This document shows positions 1 through 11,165 of a stretch of 64,000 nucleotides of DNA, piece after piece (positions within the stretch are counted from its first letter, which is position 1; each line of letters opens with the position of its first letter). The DNA is from Cordilura impudica. Its lineage: Eukaryota; Arthropoda; Insecta; Diptera; Scathophagidae. Below the pieces are notes generated by a model. That model was not told where the DNA came from and ran no database searches. It saw nothing but the letters and a program-made list of their open reading frames with translations. The stretch lies in the NCBI GenBank assembly GCA_963682025.1, contig OY821520.1, positions 236,499,364 to 236,563,363 on the forward strand, in the 5' to 3' direction. A program made the position numbers and the translations under genes.

Positions 1-1375
1 CAGGGGGCTAAATTTCTATTTCACAATACAATCACAAAAACAGTGTAACATGTGAGCTCACATCCCTATAAGCCAATCGGTAGTCGAATACAAAAAAACA
101 CACTTCTAGTTAACTTTTATGAACTAACTGTAAGCTAACTACAATGTAATACAGAACTTCCCCGAAAATAGAAGCATGCATATTGTGTGCTTTCCCTAAA
201 TAGAAGCTTGCATATTTGTTGGCATTTGTTTAGTGACTTTTTCACTTGTTTTTGACATCTTCATTACAAAAATCAGTATTCGTGCTTGGAGTTAGAAAGG
301 TTAAAGTAAAATATTTTTTAAATTTTAATTATTAAAACTAAAATAAGTGACACAAGTAAGAGAAATTTAAGAAGGCTATTTAAACAAGTAAGAGTGTTAA
401 ATTCGGCTATGCCGAATCTTTGATACCCTCCACCTGGGTTCTACGTTTACATTAATATCTGGAAATATTTGAATATGTAAACACTTTGATAAACCTATTA
501 CTGAATTATTACAACAAATGCTCTGAATTTTCAGCATTTTATAGAGGTGTCTACATATTTTAGGTCATAAATTGGCACAATGACTCCCGATTCATCCCAT
601 TTTAAATACTAACCTGATCCAGATAATTACAAACAATATTAAGTTTAACCAGGTAAATGGTTTATTTTGTAATTTTCTTTTTAATTTAAATTTTTTAATA
701 TAAAGGTGCATTTTATTTTTTACAATCCTTTTCAATTTTCCAAACCTATTAGTATAGGGCACATTTGTGAGTCCGCATAGATCAACTTTCAACTCTTACT
801 TCTTTTTATTGTATTAAATCTATCTTTGTGTCTTTAAATTAATTAAGATAATTAAGATGAAAATATTTAACAAACTGTTTTTTTAGTTAATATCTGAACA
901 TTTTACTGATACAAGGCAAAACTAAAACTGCCAAAAAATTCAGTCAAAACTATTTTGAATGTATTTGTTAAATATCGCATAATTTTTTCAATTTTAAACT
1001 TTAAAGTCTTTTTAAGTCTGGTAATAATTCTATAATATGAAGGAAGTAAATATGTGGATTCTTTAATAACAATGACAAGTATAAAACACTGTTTTGTGCA
1101 TAACATTAAAATATTATAAATTTGAACATAATTAATTTTAGAAACATAATTAATTTTAGAAAAATGTTCGATTCGTTTTTCGATGATGCTGAAAACACAT
1201 TAAAGAAATACAGAACATAAAGATTTTGCTTCAGTTAGTTGGATGGCTGGAGCAGGTCAAAGGTGACGACTATAAATGCAAATGCAAGGCTTTTGAAAAT
1301 ATATTAAAATGCGATAAATCAGATCAAAGTATATGTACATGTCATGCTTATAACCACTGTTATAAAAAATCTTTT
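1..1375. other. Non-coding AT-rich DNA
   Basis: Apart from the repeat at 384-560 I see no gene. The open frames at 592-792 and 903-1106 are low-complexity translations with no recognisable domain. Confidence 0.6.
384..560 (+). repeat. Dispersed repeat, 5' end with palindrome (family 1, copy 1)
   Basis: Starts near AACAAGTAAGAGTGTTAAAT, then the imperfect palindrome ATTCGGCTATGCCGAAT, then GATACCCTCCACC. Related sequence recurs at 7785-7931 (+) and, reverse-complemented, at 26240-26352. The layout (AAGTAAGA, palindrome, ATACCC) is shared with the family at 10388-11165. Confidence 0.65.
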
Positions 1376-1383
1376 AAAACCAA

Positions 1384-2601
1384 CAGTATTGCCATAATTT
1401 GAAATTGTAAAGATGCTAAATTGCAAAAAAAAGATGCTTAAACGTACTGGATGCTAAATTTTTTTTTTCAAATTTCATTACCTTTATACTGAAAAATTAT
1501 ATACTTATTAATAAATTCTTTGGTTTTTAAATCGAAAAATTAATATAAAACATATGTTTCGATTTATATTTTTTAAATTTTAATTAAAATTATTTTGAAT
1601 TTCATCTGAAATTTTTATTAACATCAAATTGAGTTTATTTTAAACTTAAATTAAATAATTTTAATTTTAGAGGGATTTTTTTTTTATTTAAAATATAACA
1701 GAAATTACATTATCAAAAGATACGATTATATTAGAATAATTGGTTTATGGAATCTAACATTTCTGTGATGTCTTCATGTTCAAGTTCTTCTTGGCTCTGA
1801 TATATTTCTGACGATCGACTCTTATCAACGACATCGCTCGGTATATTGTAAGTGTGACAGCACCGATTGTTCAATTTCAATCCTTCTTTTATACGTATTA
1901 CAGAACATAACAACTCGGATTTTATTCTGTTCGAAATTTGCTTTTAACTAAAGCTATTAAACTAAACAAACGTTCAACTTCGGCTTTTGAGAAAGACAAA
2001 ACTAATATAGACAATACAAATATTGATAACTCCTAAAATGGATTTTCGCCAATAGAATTTTTCAATCCATAAAGAGGTTGTATTCAGTGTTGTATCCCAG
2101 TTTTGTTCTGTGATATAACTCCATTGGATTTGAATTTTTTCTGTTTCAGATGATATAAATTTAAACTCTTCTAATATATTGGTTATCTGTTCTTTTACCC
2201 GTTTTAATGTGTTTTGTATTGAAAATTTTGGCATTTTTTTAATACAATAATATTTTTTGGCAATCGACTTTCAAATTCATTAAAAACTGTTGTTGGTGTT
2301 TACATTCTTCTATTTCAAAATGTTTTGTTATATTTGTTGAAAGAAACGAGCAGAGTGGTAAAAGGAGTAGTACACAAAATTACTGTACTACACTTTGAGA
2401 AATAAAAACATATCAATACCATTAAAATTATATATTCAAAAATTATGAAAAAAAAATATAAAAAAAAAAGATGTTAAAAGCAACTTTTTATTAATAAAAG
2501 ATTCTAAGTTAGCATCTAGCATCTTTTGAGAAATTTTGGATGCTAAACGCCAAAAAAAAGTTGCTAAATCTAACAACTAAAAAGCTAAAACGGCAACACT
2601 G
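1384..2601 (-). mobile_element. hAT element (family A), complete ends, internally reduced
   Basis: Left end CAGTATTGCC and right end GGCAACACTG are inverted repeats with one mismatch. The 8-bp direct repeat AAAACCAA flanks it exactly (1376-1383 and 2602-2609), the duplication size expected for hAT. Subterminal GATGCTAAA motifs occur near both ends. At 1.2 kb it is much shorter than an autonomous hAT and keeps only the C-terminal part of a transposase on the minus strand. A truncated second copy is at 13123-13957. Confidence 0.85.
1734..2234 (-). pseudogene. hAT transposase C-terminal remnant (family A)
   Basis: Read on the minus strand in pieces: MPKFSIQNTLKRVKEQITNI at the upstream end, then, after frame changes and stops, the hAT dimerisation motif FSKAEVERLFSLIALVKSKF followed by LCSVIRIKEGLKL and an acidic tail ending DSINQLF. 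The DDE core, BED finger and most of the protein are missing, so it cannot be active. The same pieces recur at 13126-13588. Confidence 0.75.
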
Positions 2602-2662
2602 AAAACCAAGAACAAATATTCTGTTTGAGTTGTAACATCTCATTTGCAAGCCATTTTAATTA

Positions 2663-3162
2663 AGCTGCGTTCACACTATGTGTTTTGCTTGTGTTTTTCT
2701 TATTGTTTTAGCACGTGCAATTTGTACACATAGTGTGAACCCTTTCAAAAACTGTTTATGTACAACACATTTGGCAAAACATATGTAAATTTTTCAATAA
2801 GAGCAGGTTCTATTTTGGCATGACAACCATATTAAAATACAATACTGCTTGTGGCGAAAGAAAAACAGAGTAAATTATAAAGATAAATATTGAAAGAAAA
2901 ATAAATTGTTTAATATTAATTAACAATTAAAAAATATAAAAAATATATTACTTTATTTTTAACAATAACTTTTTGTAAATTCACAAATTAAATCAGCTGT
3001 TGTTTACATTTAGAGGTTATGTCATACGGAAATACATATGTACGTTTGATCGCACAATGATGAATTGTATATAAAACGCCAATTTTGACACATACGCCGA
3101 ATTACGTATGGATCGTAAAACTGAATTTACATATGGAAAATACACATAGTGTAAACACACCT
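2663..3162 (+). mobile_element. Harbinger-like MITE, family M1, copy 1
   Basis: About 500 bp with inverted ends AGCTGCGTTCACACTATGTG and (reverse complement of the right end) AGGTGTGTTTACACTATGTG. TTA is duplicated on both sides (2660-2662, 3163-3165), typical of PIF/Harbinger. No coding capacity. Other copies: 27395-27896, 33899-34358 and 34535-35034. Confidence 0.85.
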
Positions 3163-3165
3163 TTA

Positions 3166-4211
3166 ATTGTGTAAATTTTAAATGCACATCTAACCATATC
3201 AAAAAGATGAATTAAACAGAATTGCAAAAATATTTTTTTTATAATATCTGTATGTTTTTTATATTATTCTTATGTAATTCTCATGATTTTTTTATCTTAT
3301 TTTTTATATTTACATAATTGAAATTGAAAATGTACAAATTAAAAATAAATTTAAAAAAAAGTAGTGTAGGGAAAAATGGGAATTTTTTTCATAAGCGTAG
3401 AGATTTCTGAAAAAATCTCCTGGCATCACTAGTACCTGTTAAAAAAAATGTAAAAATTCACAAGACAACGCGACATAGACTTGCTTTGTTCAAAAGCTTC
3501 CATAAGACTGAATGAAATTGTTGCTTACTTTACTCTTTGGTGAGTATTTTCATTTTTGTTCGGCTGTATACATATAAGAAGCCAATTTGAGTTCGGTTTA
3601 CTCGTGCTGCTATGCATATGTTTGTGTGTTAACAAAAATATACGATATCCCAGTCATCATTTCGAAGATTGTTTTAACAAAAATTACCTTACTGTGTCTT
3701 CTTCGAGCACTTTTGATGATTAAAAACTGCTTAATCACATGCGCTATTAGAAAAAGACTAGATAATGATTTTTGCTTTCTCTTAGAAAGTGATTTATAGA
3801 AAAATTACATTAAATAAGACTCAAAAATGAGTCGAAACTGATTAGAAAAGCGGATAAAAAGCACTCTCAAGAAGATTCGCGGGTAAGGTAATATTTAATC
3901 CCAACAAAAGAATATTTTGTGATCAGCAAAAGGGCGCATTTATAACTGTTTTAATAGCACATATGAGTCAAAAAGACTCTACATGATCATTTATTGCATA
4001 AAATGTTTACTGGGATTTTATTCACTATCTGTAGAAACAGGTTTTTTAAGTAAAACAAATCTGCATACAATTTCAATTCTATTTCGTTCACAATGATACG
4101 ATCACTTTGTTTACTAGCTACTAGTAAAATAAGAAAATAGTATTATAATACAGCGTACTGATGAATTGCACTTCTCAATTAGTTTATTTTTAATGTGCCA
4201 TAAGAAGTTCG
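3166..4211. other. No gene seen
   Basis: AT-rich sequence. A 70-codon open frame at 3587-3799 (+) has no recognisable domain or splice context and is not called. Confidence 0.5.
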
Positions 4212-4480
4212 GTTTGTGCTAAGAAAAGCATGAATATATGTTTCCCAGGGCGAAGCTTCATCATTGCACTATGATTGAGTTGAGCTCCGCGACTATTCAT
4301 AATGTGAATAGCTCGTGTCAAAAATTTTTGGTAGTTGGGAATGGTGTTTGTGTTAAGAGAAGCATAAACGCATGTTTCCCAGGGCAAGGCTCGATCATTG
4401 CACATTGATTGAGCTGAGCTCCGCGGTTATTCTTAATGTGGATAACTGTTGAAACAAAATTTTGGGAATGGCGTTTGCCT
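4212..4480. repeat. Two-copy tandem duplication, period 134 bp
   Basis: The unit starts GTTTGTG(C/T)TAAGA and contains TTTCCCAGGGC and GAGCTCCGCG. It occurs at 4212-4345 and again from 4346. The copies differ at several sites, so the duplication is not very recent. Unusually GC-rich for the area. Confidence 0.8.
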
Positions 4481-5130
4481 CCGTCCCGACATTAAATAAC
4501 AAAGTTTAAAAATTTATTGTAATTAACATCTGACAAAAAATAGTATTTTTCTAAACAATTTTTTTTACAGGGTAAATAAATATTTTATGGCTTACCTATC
4601 TACTACTTTTGAAAGCAAGTATGCAGGGTTTATACATGTACTAAAAATACAACTCTTAAAACCATACTATTTTTTCAACTCTAAAAATTTCAGAATTTTG
4701 TAAAAATAAAATAAAATACCGATTTATTTTAATATGCGCTTATTATGGATATACATTTACAGAATATATGAATATTATTTATAGTATTTTGATATTGGCA
4801 ACAGTAGTATGTATCAATTTGTAACATTTTGTGATGTTATAAAAATCGCAGAATATTGATATTGATTTTAGATAGTTTCTTTTATTAATTAATTAACTTA
4901 AATATTACACCAAAAAATATTAATATTGATGAATTTTTATATTATTAACACAACGACCACAAAAACAACATGCACAGCTATGACAAAATGCAAAATTTAG
5001 GAAAACAATATAGGAAAACGTCATATTTTTTTTTACCTTTTCAGTGATTTCTCGGAACCTATGAAACCTATTGTCATGATTTAAAAACAGGAACCTTCTC
5101 AAGATGTTAGTGAATCATTATCACTAAAAA
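4481..5130. other. No gene seen
   Basis: AT-rich non-coding sequence. The small minus-strand frame at 4920-5102 has no supporting features. Confidence 0.5.
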
Positions 5131-5538
5131 CAAGCGTCCTATCTGCTCTATTGAGGGCGTTATCACAAGAACATATATTCAAATCATATTTTCTCATGAC
5201 TTTTTAATTCTTCGCTCAATTCTCGGGACCAGATTAACCGATTTGGACGATTTTAAATAGCAAACTTCTCAGGATGTTAGTGAATCATTTTTTATACCAA
5301 GGAGCACCCTAGCTATCCGATTGAAGCCGTCATCGTGATTTCCACAGACGGACAGACGGACAGCCGGACAGACGGACAGACGGACAGACGGACAGACGGA
5401 CATCGCTATATCAACTTCGCTTGTTATAAGGATCACAAATATATATATTTTATGGGGTCCAGAATTTTTTTTCTAATTATTACAAACGGAATGACAAACT
5501 TATATATACCCTCTGCACACTGGAGTGGAGGGTATAAA
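5130..5538 (+). repeat. mini-me-like dispersed repeat, 3' part with a GTCY-type tract
   Basis: Contains a (GACGGACA)n tract at about 5345-5402, then TCGCTATATCAACTTCGC, a short TA-rich run, and the 3' end ATATACCCTCTGCACACTGG...GAGGGTATAAAA. A (GTCY)n tract, short core and (TA)n is the layout described for dipteran mini-me elements; the assignment is inferred from layout. A degraded partial copy of the same 3' region precedes it from about 5130. Confidence 0.65.
5345..5402. repeat. GACGGACA short tandem repeat
   Basis: About seven 8-bp units GACGGACA with one variant unit (GCCGGACA), inside the 3' part of a mini-me-like element. Confidence 0.9.
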
Positions 5539-6391
5539 AAAGAAAAAGAATTTTATTCAAGTAAACTAATTTCAAATAATGTAGTTGAAGCCACCTGCTC
5601 CTTTGCCGATGTGCAGTGTCAAAGTGAAAGTCGTACTGAAAATATTAGTATTAGCAATATTTTAGAAGGAGAACCTGTAATAAAAAACATTAAAAGAAAA
5701 AATCGGTGATTGGTACTATAAAAATATACCATCTCGCAAGTGTTTCGAAGAGTCGTTAAGTATTTTAGTTGAAAAAATATAGGTTTCAAATCAGTTCCTC
5801 AATATAAGTATTAACTAAAAATGTACATAATTTGCTCTAATTAATAATGATTTCACAGATGTCAAGGTCGCAGGTCACTGCGAAGGTTGTTCCAACCTCA
5901 AACCACTGTATGAAGAAAGATTTAAGGAAGTAAACAGTAAGATATTCCTTGCTTATTCCTTAACATATTTAATTACAGAAATTATAGTCAAGCAAAATGA
6001 TGTTATAATGAAGTCCCTGGCTGAGCAGAAAGTTTTGACTGAAAGGTAACAACAAGAAGTAACAACACAATTAGTGAGGACAATCATGAACTTTATGTAG
6101 GTTTTCAAAATGTTATTTCACAAATTTAATGCCTCCCTAAAATTTTATTTCACAAATTTTGTACATCCCTAATATACTAATAGATTTTAATATATATTTC
6201 AATAACTCCACGATTTAATGCTTTGTACAGGTTAATATGATGAAGTCATTGTTAAAAGGACGGCTGTCAAAAACTTTAACAGAGGTAATTTCTATGAATA
6301 TCTGTCTAGAAATTAATATGGATGGAATCCATGGCAAGAAGAGACTAAGGGACTTCAAAGTTTTCTTCCAAGCTTTAACGGGTAACCTATG

Positions 6392-7635
6392 TAAAGGGTT
6401 TTTCAATAAGAGTGCTACAAAAACAGTTTTGGATATCAATGAAATTCTTTATTCCTGTGAAAGTACGTTCGATGCCATTATGTATGGAAATCGATCTCTT
6501 TTGCATGGCCACCACGGGCACGCTTGCAGAAGTCCAGACGCTGAACCCAATTTTCGACGGTTTTCGATATTCGTACGAAGTTCATCAATCGTCGCTGGCT
6601 TGTTGGCATAGACCATAGACTTGACGTAGCCCCACAGGAAATAGTCCAACGGCGTCAAATCGCACGACCGAGGCGGCCAATCGACTGGACCATTTCGTGA
6701 GATAACACGTTCTCTAAACTTGGTTTCCAATAAATTGATTGTGACATTCGCTGTGTGGCTTATGGCGCCGTCATGTTGGAACCACATGTCCTCCATATCA
6801 TTCAATTATGGCTAAAAATATTCGGTTATCATTGAACGGTAGCGATTCCCATTCACAGTAACGTGCCGGTCTTGATCATCACGGAAGAAGTACGGCCCAA
6901 TGACGCCGCCGGCCCATAAACCGCACCAAACCGTAATTTTTTCGGGATGCAATGATGACTCATGGAGTACGTGTGGATTGCTGTCTGACCAATAACGTAT
7001 ATTTTGTTTATTGACGAAGCCATTCAGCCAGAAATGAGCCTCATCGATGAAGATGATTTTTCGATGAAATCCGAATCATTTTCAAGTTGTTGCACAGCCC
7101 AATTCACGAACATACGACGCTTCTGGTGGTCAAGCGGCTTCAGTTCTTGCGTCAATTTGATCTTGTATGGATGTACGCCAAGATCTTTTCGCAAAATTCG
7201 CCACAACGACGTCACAGAAATGCCCAACGCTTAAGAACGACGTGTGAGAGACAATTTGGGCTTTCTTCAACTGAAGCCTCAGCGGCAGCAATATTCTCGA
7301 CACTACGGGCACTTCTTTGTCTCACTGGCACGGGAACATTTTGTACTGTGCCTGTGGATTCAAATTTTTTTCTACTAGACGCTCAATAGTTGATCTGCTA
7401 GGACGATTATGACGACCATAAATTGGACGTAGCGCTCTTAACGTTGAGGCCACTGACTCCCAAATTCGGTAGTAAATTTTAATAATTTCGACTCGTTGTT
7501 GGTTCGTATATCTTTCCATCATGAAATGGCAAACCTTACTGAAGAGAAATGTCAAAAGAGCGGCAAGAAATATGGCGTCGTTTGATGTCCCTGTCTTTCT
7601 ACTTTTGTAGCGTTCCTGTTGAAAAACCCTTTTTA
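6392..7635 (-). mobile_element. Tc1/mariner-superfamily element, both ends present
   Basis: Inverted ends: AAAGGGTTTTTCAATAAGAG at the left and, reverse-complemented, AAAGGGTTTTTCAACAGGAA at the right, both continuing to GCTACAAAA. TA dinucleotides sit at both edges (6392-6393, 7634-7635). Length ~1.24 kb, normal for the group, with one minus-strand transposase (broken) filling the interior. Confidence 0.85.
6449..7525 (-). pseudogene. Tc1/mariner (DDE_3-type) transposase pseudogene
   Basis: Reads from MERYTNQQRVEIIKIYYR (helix-turn-helix start, ~7520) through RPIYGRHNRPSRSTIERLVE, the second helix-turn-helix (ALGISVTSLWRILRKDLGVH), to the catalytic region MWFQHDGAISHTANVTINLL, with the second Asp of the triad in FQHDGA, then VDWPPRSCDLTPLDYFLWGY (third Asp in TPLDYFLWG). 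Several stops and frameshifts separate these blocks, for example after NLSLTRRS and around the missing SDEAHFWLNGFVN segment. About 345 codons would be normal. Not functional. The plus-strand open frames across this area are its antisense shadows. Confidence 0.85.
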
Positions 7636-7784
7636 TTAAAAACATATTGATTTCACATAATATAGGACATTTATATTTTAAACAGATGCCTGTCGATCGC
7701 TTGGATCTAATGAGGTGGAAAACGACATCAGAGATGCTATAAGAGTCATTAAAAAACGGCATATCCATGCTGAATGCGTTAAAA

Positions 7785-7931
7785 ATAAAAAAAATTAAAT
7801 TGTTAAATTTGGCCTCTGATACCCTCTACCTTAGTTTTACGTTTCTACATATTTCACTAATTATTTATAACAAATGTAAACAAAATATTTGAAAAAGTAA
7901 ACAATTTGATAAACTTAATACTAAATTTTGT
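7785..7931 (+). repeat. Dispersed repeat family 1, copy 2 (interrupted by hAT)
   Basis: Matches 384-560 from TTAAATT.GGC and GATACCCTCTACC onward, including the downstream GTAAAC...TTTGATAAACTTAATAC stretch. The hAT element at 7940-11460 is inserted at its right side. The palindrome is partly lost. Confidence 0.5.
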
Positions 7932-8244
7932 GTTATTTTCAGTGCTGTGGAGTCGTCAAAAAAAGTTTCAATTCCGACTCCGACTCCATCCGCTGAAATT
8001 TTTAAGGCACGACTCCGACTCCTACTCCTACTCCAAATCTGACTCCGATGCTATATGTATATGGGCATATTTATAAAAACAGTTTTATTTACGCGGTGGG
8101 TAATTGATGCAAGTGAATGAATATAATATTTTATCTTTCAAGTATTTTAATAATTTTTATTAATTCTTTTAATAATAAACAAAATACTATAATATCGGAA
8201 ACTTAAAATAACAAAACTTCAAATGGACTATCTAAAACAAAACA

Positions 8245-9770
8245 TTACTCTGCATTTGTCTTTAGGAATAAGATAGCCTCAATAATATCTGGCTTCATTG
8301 ATGCTCTCAAATTGGATCTGATGATCCTGAGTGCAGCAAATAATCTTTCAACGGAGACTTGTGTAGGTGGCAATGTCGTGGCGAGTAGAGTAGCATCATG
8401 GATAATCCCAGGGTACCTTGGAATTGCATCTTTTATAGCTAAATTTGAAGAACGGTCAAACTTCTCAACCTCTTTCAATGCCTGGTAAAAGTCTACTTTA
8501 AATTTAGCCAAGACTGTTGCAGTTTCTGTGTCTCCGCTAGTTTCTACTAAATTTGAGCGGCGACGCTTGGACTGCTCCTGCTCGTCTAAATATTTTTAAA
8601 AATCATCAAATCATCTTCTACAACGGTATAAAGATGACGAAGAAGACTTCAAGTTTTTCTACTTCTACCCATTGCGCATCAGTCATTGTTACAGCTGGGT
8701 TAGCCATGTCAGTTAGAATGGGTTTTAGTTCGATGATACGTTCAATCATCAAATTAGTACTCCCCCACCGTGTAGCTTGATCTAAAATTGTCCCTTTTCC
8801 GGTACGCCTTTTCAAAATGGCATCTAGTATTGGTGTTCTGCAAGAAACCGCGATACTGCGTATTTTTGCAATAAGTCTATTAGCATGATAATCTTCCAAG
8901 CCATCACGAATTGCCAGTTGCTATGTATGCACAGCACACCGCATGTGATGAATCTGGGAATTATTTAAAGCAGCATCAACAAATTCGTCTATATTAGAAT
9001 TAATTTCTTCTACGGAAGCTTCATTTTCATTAAAACCAGATGTTACTACATCTTCATTCAGCTTATTGACAGTGCTGACCATATTGGTGGCATTATCGGT
9101 CACAATGTATTAAATCTGTTGCTTTGTAATGCCAAATTCCGCTAGAACGCCCATAACTGCTGGTATGATGCGCTTCAGTGTCCTTCACCGCCAAAGTACG
9201 TGTGACGACTTTTTTCAAATCATCAATGAACTGGACGTTAATTGCAAAGTAATTAACTCTGTGACGGGTACATCCGTCCATCTTCAGAAAAACAAACCGT
9301 CCGTCTAAAATAGTCTTGAGTGTATCCATCTGCTTTTTTGCCTCCTGTAGTACCAAATTTCTAATATTACTTCTTTCCAAAGAAATACCAAAATTACTAG
9401 CTAATTCGCCATTTAAAGAGACAAAAGCAGGAGAAGAAAAAAAAGTTAAAGACAAAGAATTCGAATACACCATTTCGATGATACATCGCTTGTATTTTTC
9501 TGCAGTCATAGCCACAGTAATATTTTGAGACATAAAAAATTTTGTTACAGGTGATTGACATTGTGAGGAACTGGGCCTAGGTTCAACTTCACATGCCTGC
9601 TTATCTTTTTTGGTAACAGTTTTGAATGTCATGGGGTGGCAACGTTGTAGATGTCGCTTTAAATTCGATACTTTGGTCGGAGCACTAGTACCTTCTCCCG
9701 AATATGCACTGATATTGCTACCACAAATTTCTTCATCACCATCTTTGGTCACTTGACATATGAAAAATTT
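8245..9770 (-). pseudogene. hAT transposase with BED finger, pseudogene
   Basis: Minus strand, in order: BED-type zinc-finger half (SNLKRHLQRCHPMTF, ~9650), SPVTKFFMSQ, EKYKRCIIEMVYSNSLSLTF, first catalytic Asp in FVFLKMDGCTRHRVNYFAIN, second in VTDNATNM (~9085), RLIAKIRSIAVSCRTPILDA, LDQATRWGSTNLMIERI, and the C-terminal dimerisation segment PTQVSVERLFAALRIIRSNL to FLKTNAE stop (8245). Frame changes occur near 9150, a stop lies just before YIVTDNATNM, and another break is at ~8520-8617. Family length (~600 residues) is nearly complete but the frame is broken, so it is inactive. Confidence 0.85.
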
Positions 9771-10387
9771 ATCATCAACAGTAACTGAGAAATTAGTTTC
9801 TTAAAAAGAACAAAGATCTCAGAATATTGAAAAAATTGATTTAAGATCGATTATGGAGGTATTATCACAATATCTCACACACGGTTCTGTTCAAACAAAG
9901 GTAGCAGTATTTGAACGGATACATCCTTTACTCATTAATTTTCTAAAGAGGTATATCAGTTTTGGCCAAAATTGTCAATTCGCAACACTCAAAAGATAAG
10001 TTTTAATATAAATTTTTAATATAAATGTAAGTGTTATAATAAATTGTTTTCTTTAAGAGACTACTGATTTCAATAAGGCCCATTACCGGAAATTTCTATT
10101 GAGTTTACTCAATTTATTTAGTGCTGAGTTACGTACCACTTTGGGGGATGTTTCGATAGAAAAGACAGCAAAGTTGTATAAATGTCTGTATTAATTTGAG
10201 CCCATTGTCCTGTTTCAACATTGTCTTTGTCTATTGGCTCAAAGTCATTAACACGTTTCGGAATTAGTGATATTGTTGTGTGTTTTTAAGCTTAGCAATT
10301 TCTAATTTTGAGTTTTTTATTTTTTTTTTTTAAGTTTAATTTTTAATTTTTATTTAATTATATCTTAATACAATAAATAGATAAATA

Positions 10388-11165
10388 AACAAGTAAGAAA
10401 ATTATAGTCGGTCTAGACCGACTATACGATACCCTTTAACATGCGTTTAGAGACCCTATCTCTTAGGCCCAACTAATTGGATATAGAAAATAAGCATAAA
10501 CCAAATTTGAGTGGCATTCTTATTAATTTTTTCGGCTGCAGATATGAAAAAGTTCATATCGGATGCTATATCTATATGGGGACTAGGCCCAAATATGGAC
10601 CGATCCTGACCATGTTTGGTAAAGACTCTTGTATTTTGCAAAAATTTGAGAAGAATCAGTGCAATATTTTTGTTTTTTGATAGAATTAAGTGAAGATCGG
10701 GAAGCAGCTCTATATGGGGCCTATGACTATGAGTTGTCCAATAGGGATCATTTTTGGACTACTGATTAATGGATGTAATATATACATACAAACCCAATTT
10801 GACTAAGATTTGTATGATAATTTGGAACTTATGGCAATATATGTTGATTTCATAGGGGTCATTTGTATGGGGGCTAGGTCTGAACATGGACCGATTCTCA
10901 CCAATTTCAATAGCGTTCATCCCATGGCCGATAAAAGATCAAATACCAAATTTCGTCAAAATATATTCATATTTGGGACCTGCAGTTTGATTACAAGCTT
11001 TACATGGACACACAGACGGACGGACGGACATCGTTAAATCGAATCAGATAGTGATTCTGATTCGATCGGTATAATTAAAGATGGGTGTAGGTCAAATATT
11101 TTTGGTTGTTACAAACAGCAGCACAGTCATTATACCCAAACCACATAGTGGTATAGGGTATAAAA
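10388..11165 (+). repeat. mini-me-like dispersed repeat family 2, copy A (nested in hAT)
   Basis: Begins AACAAGTAAGAAAATTATAG, holds a perfect 24-bp palindrome at 10403-10426 (half-site TATAGTCGGTCT), then ATACGATACCC. Near the 3' end is a GACGGACGGACATCG tract, then ATCGGTATAAT and the terminus CATAGTGGTATAGGGTATAA. Other copies: 40956-41670 (+), 50091-50268 (partial, reversed) and 57655-57790 (5' end, reversed). Confidence 0.75.

Larger units (their letters stand above)
5545..7798 (+). pseudogene. DUF4806-like gene remnant in several exons, with a transposon in its last intron
   Basis: Exon-like blocks on the + strand: 5545-5707 (VEATCSFADVQCQSESRTEN and ISISNILEGEPVIKNIKRKN), ~5860-5929 (VKVAGHCEGCSNLKPLYEER), ~5979-6046 (IIVKQNDVIMKSLAEQKVLT), 6231-6381 (INMDGIHGKKRLRDFKVFFQ) and 7686-7798 (EVENDIRDAIRVIKKRHIHA, stop). 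The last two join in frame (G plus AT gives Asp) through a donor GTAACC at 6382 and an acceptor AAACAG ending 7685. Without the mariner element (6392-7635) that intron would be about 60 bp, normal for flies. The final two blocks resemble the C-terminal DUF4806 domain of expanded fly gene families; function unknown. The earlier blocks do not join in one frame by any splice I could find, so I treat the locus as decayed or incompletely resolved rather than a working gene. Confidence 0.45.

Noticed and set aside
3587..3799. 70-codon open frame on the plus strand
   Set aside because: No recognisable motif, splice context or codon signal.
7004..7389. Plus-strand open frames across 6.2-7.4 kb
   Set aside because: Antisense shadows of the minus-strand mariner transposase.
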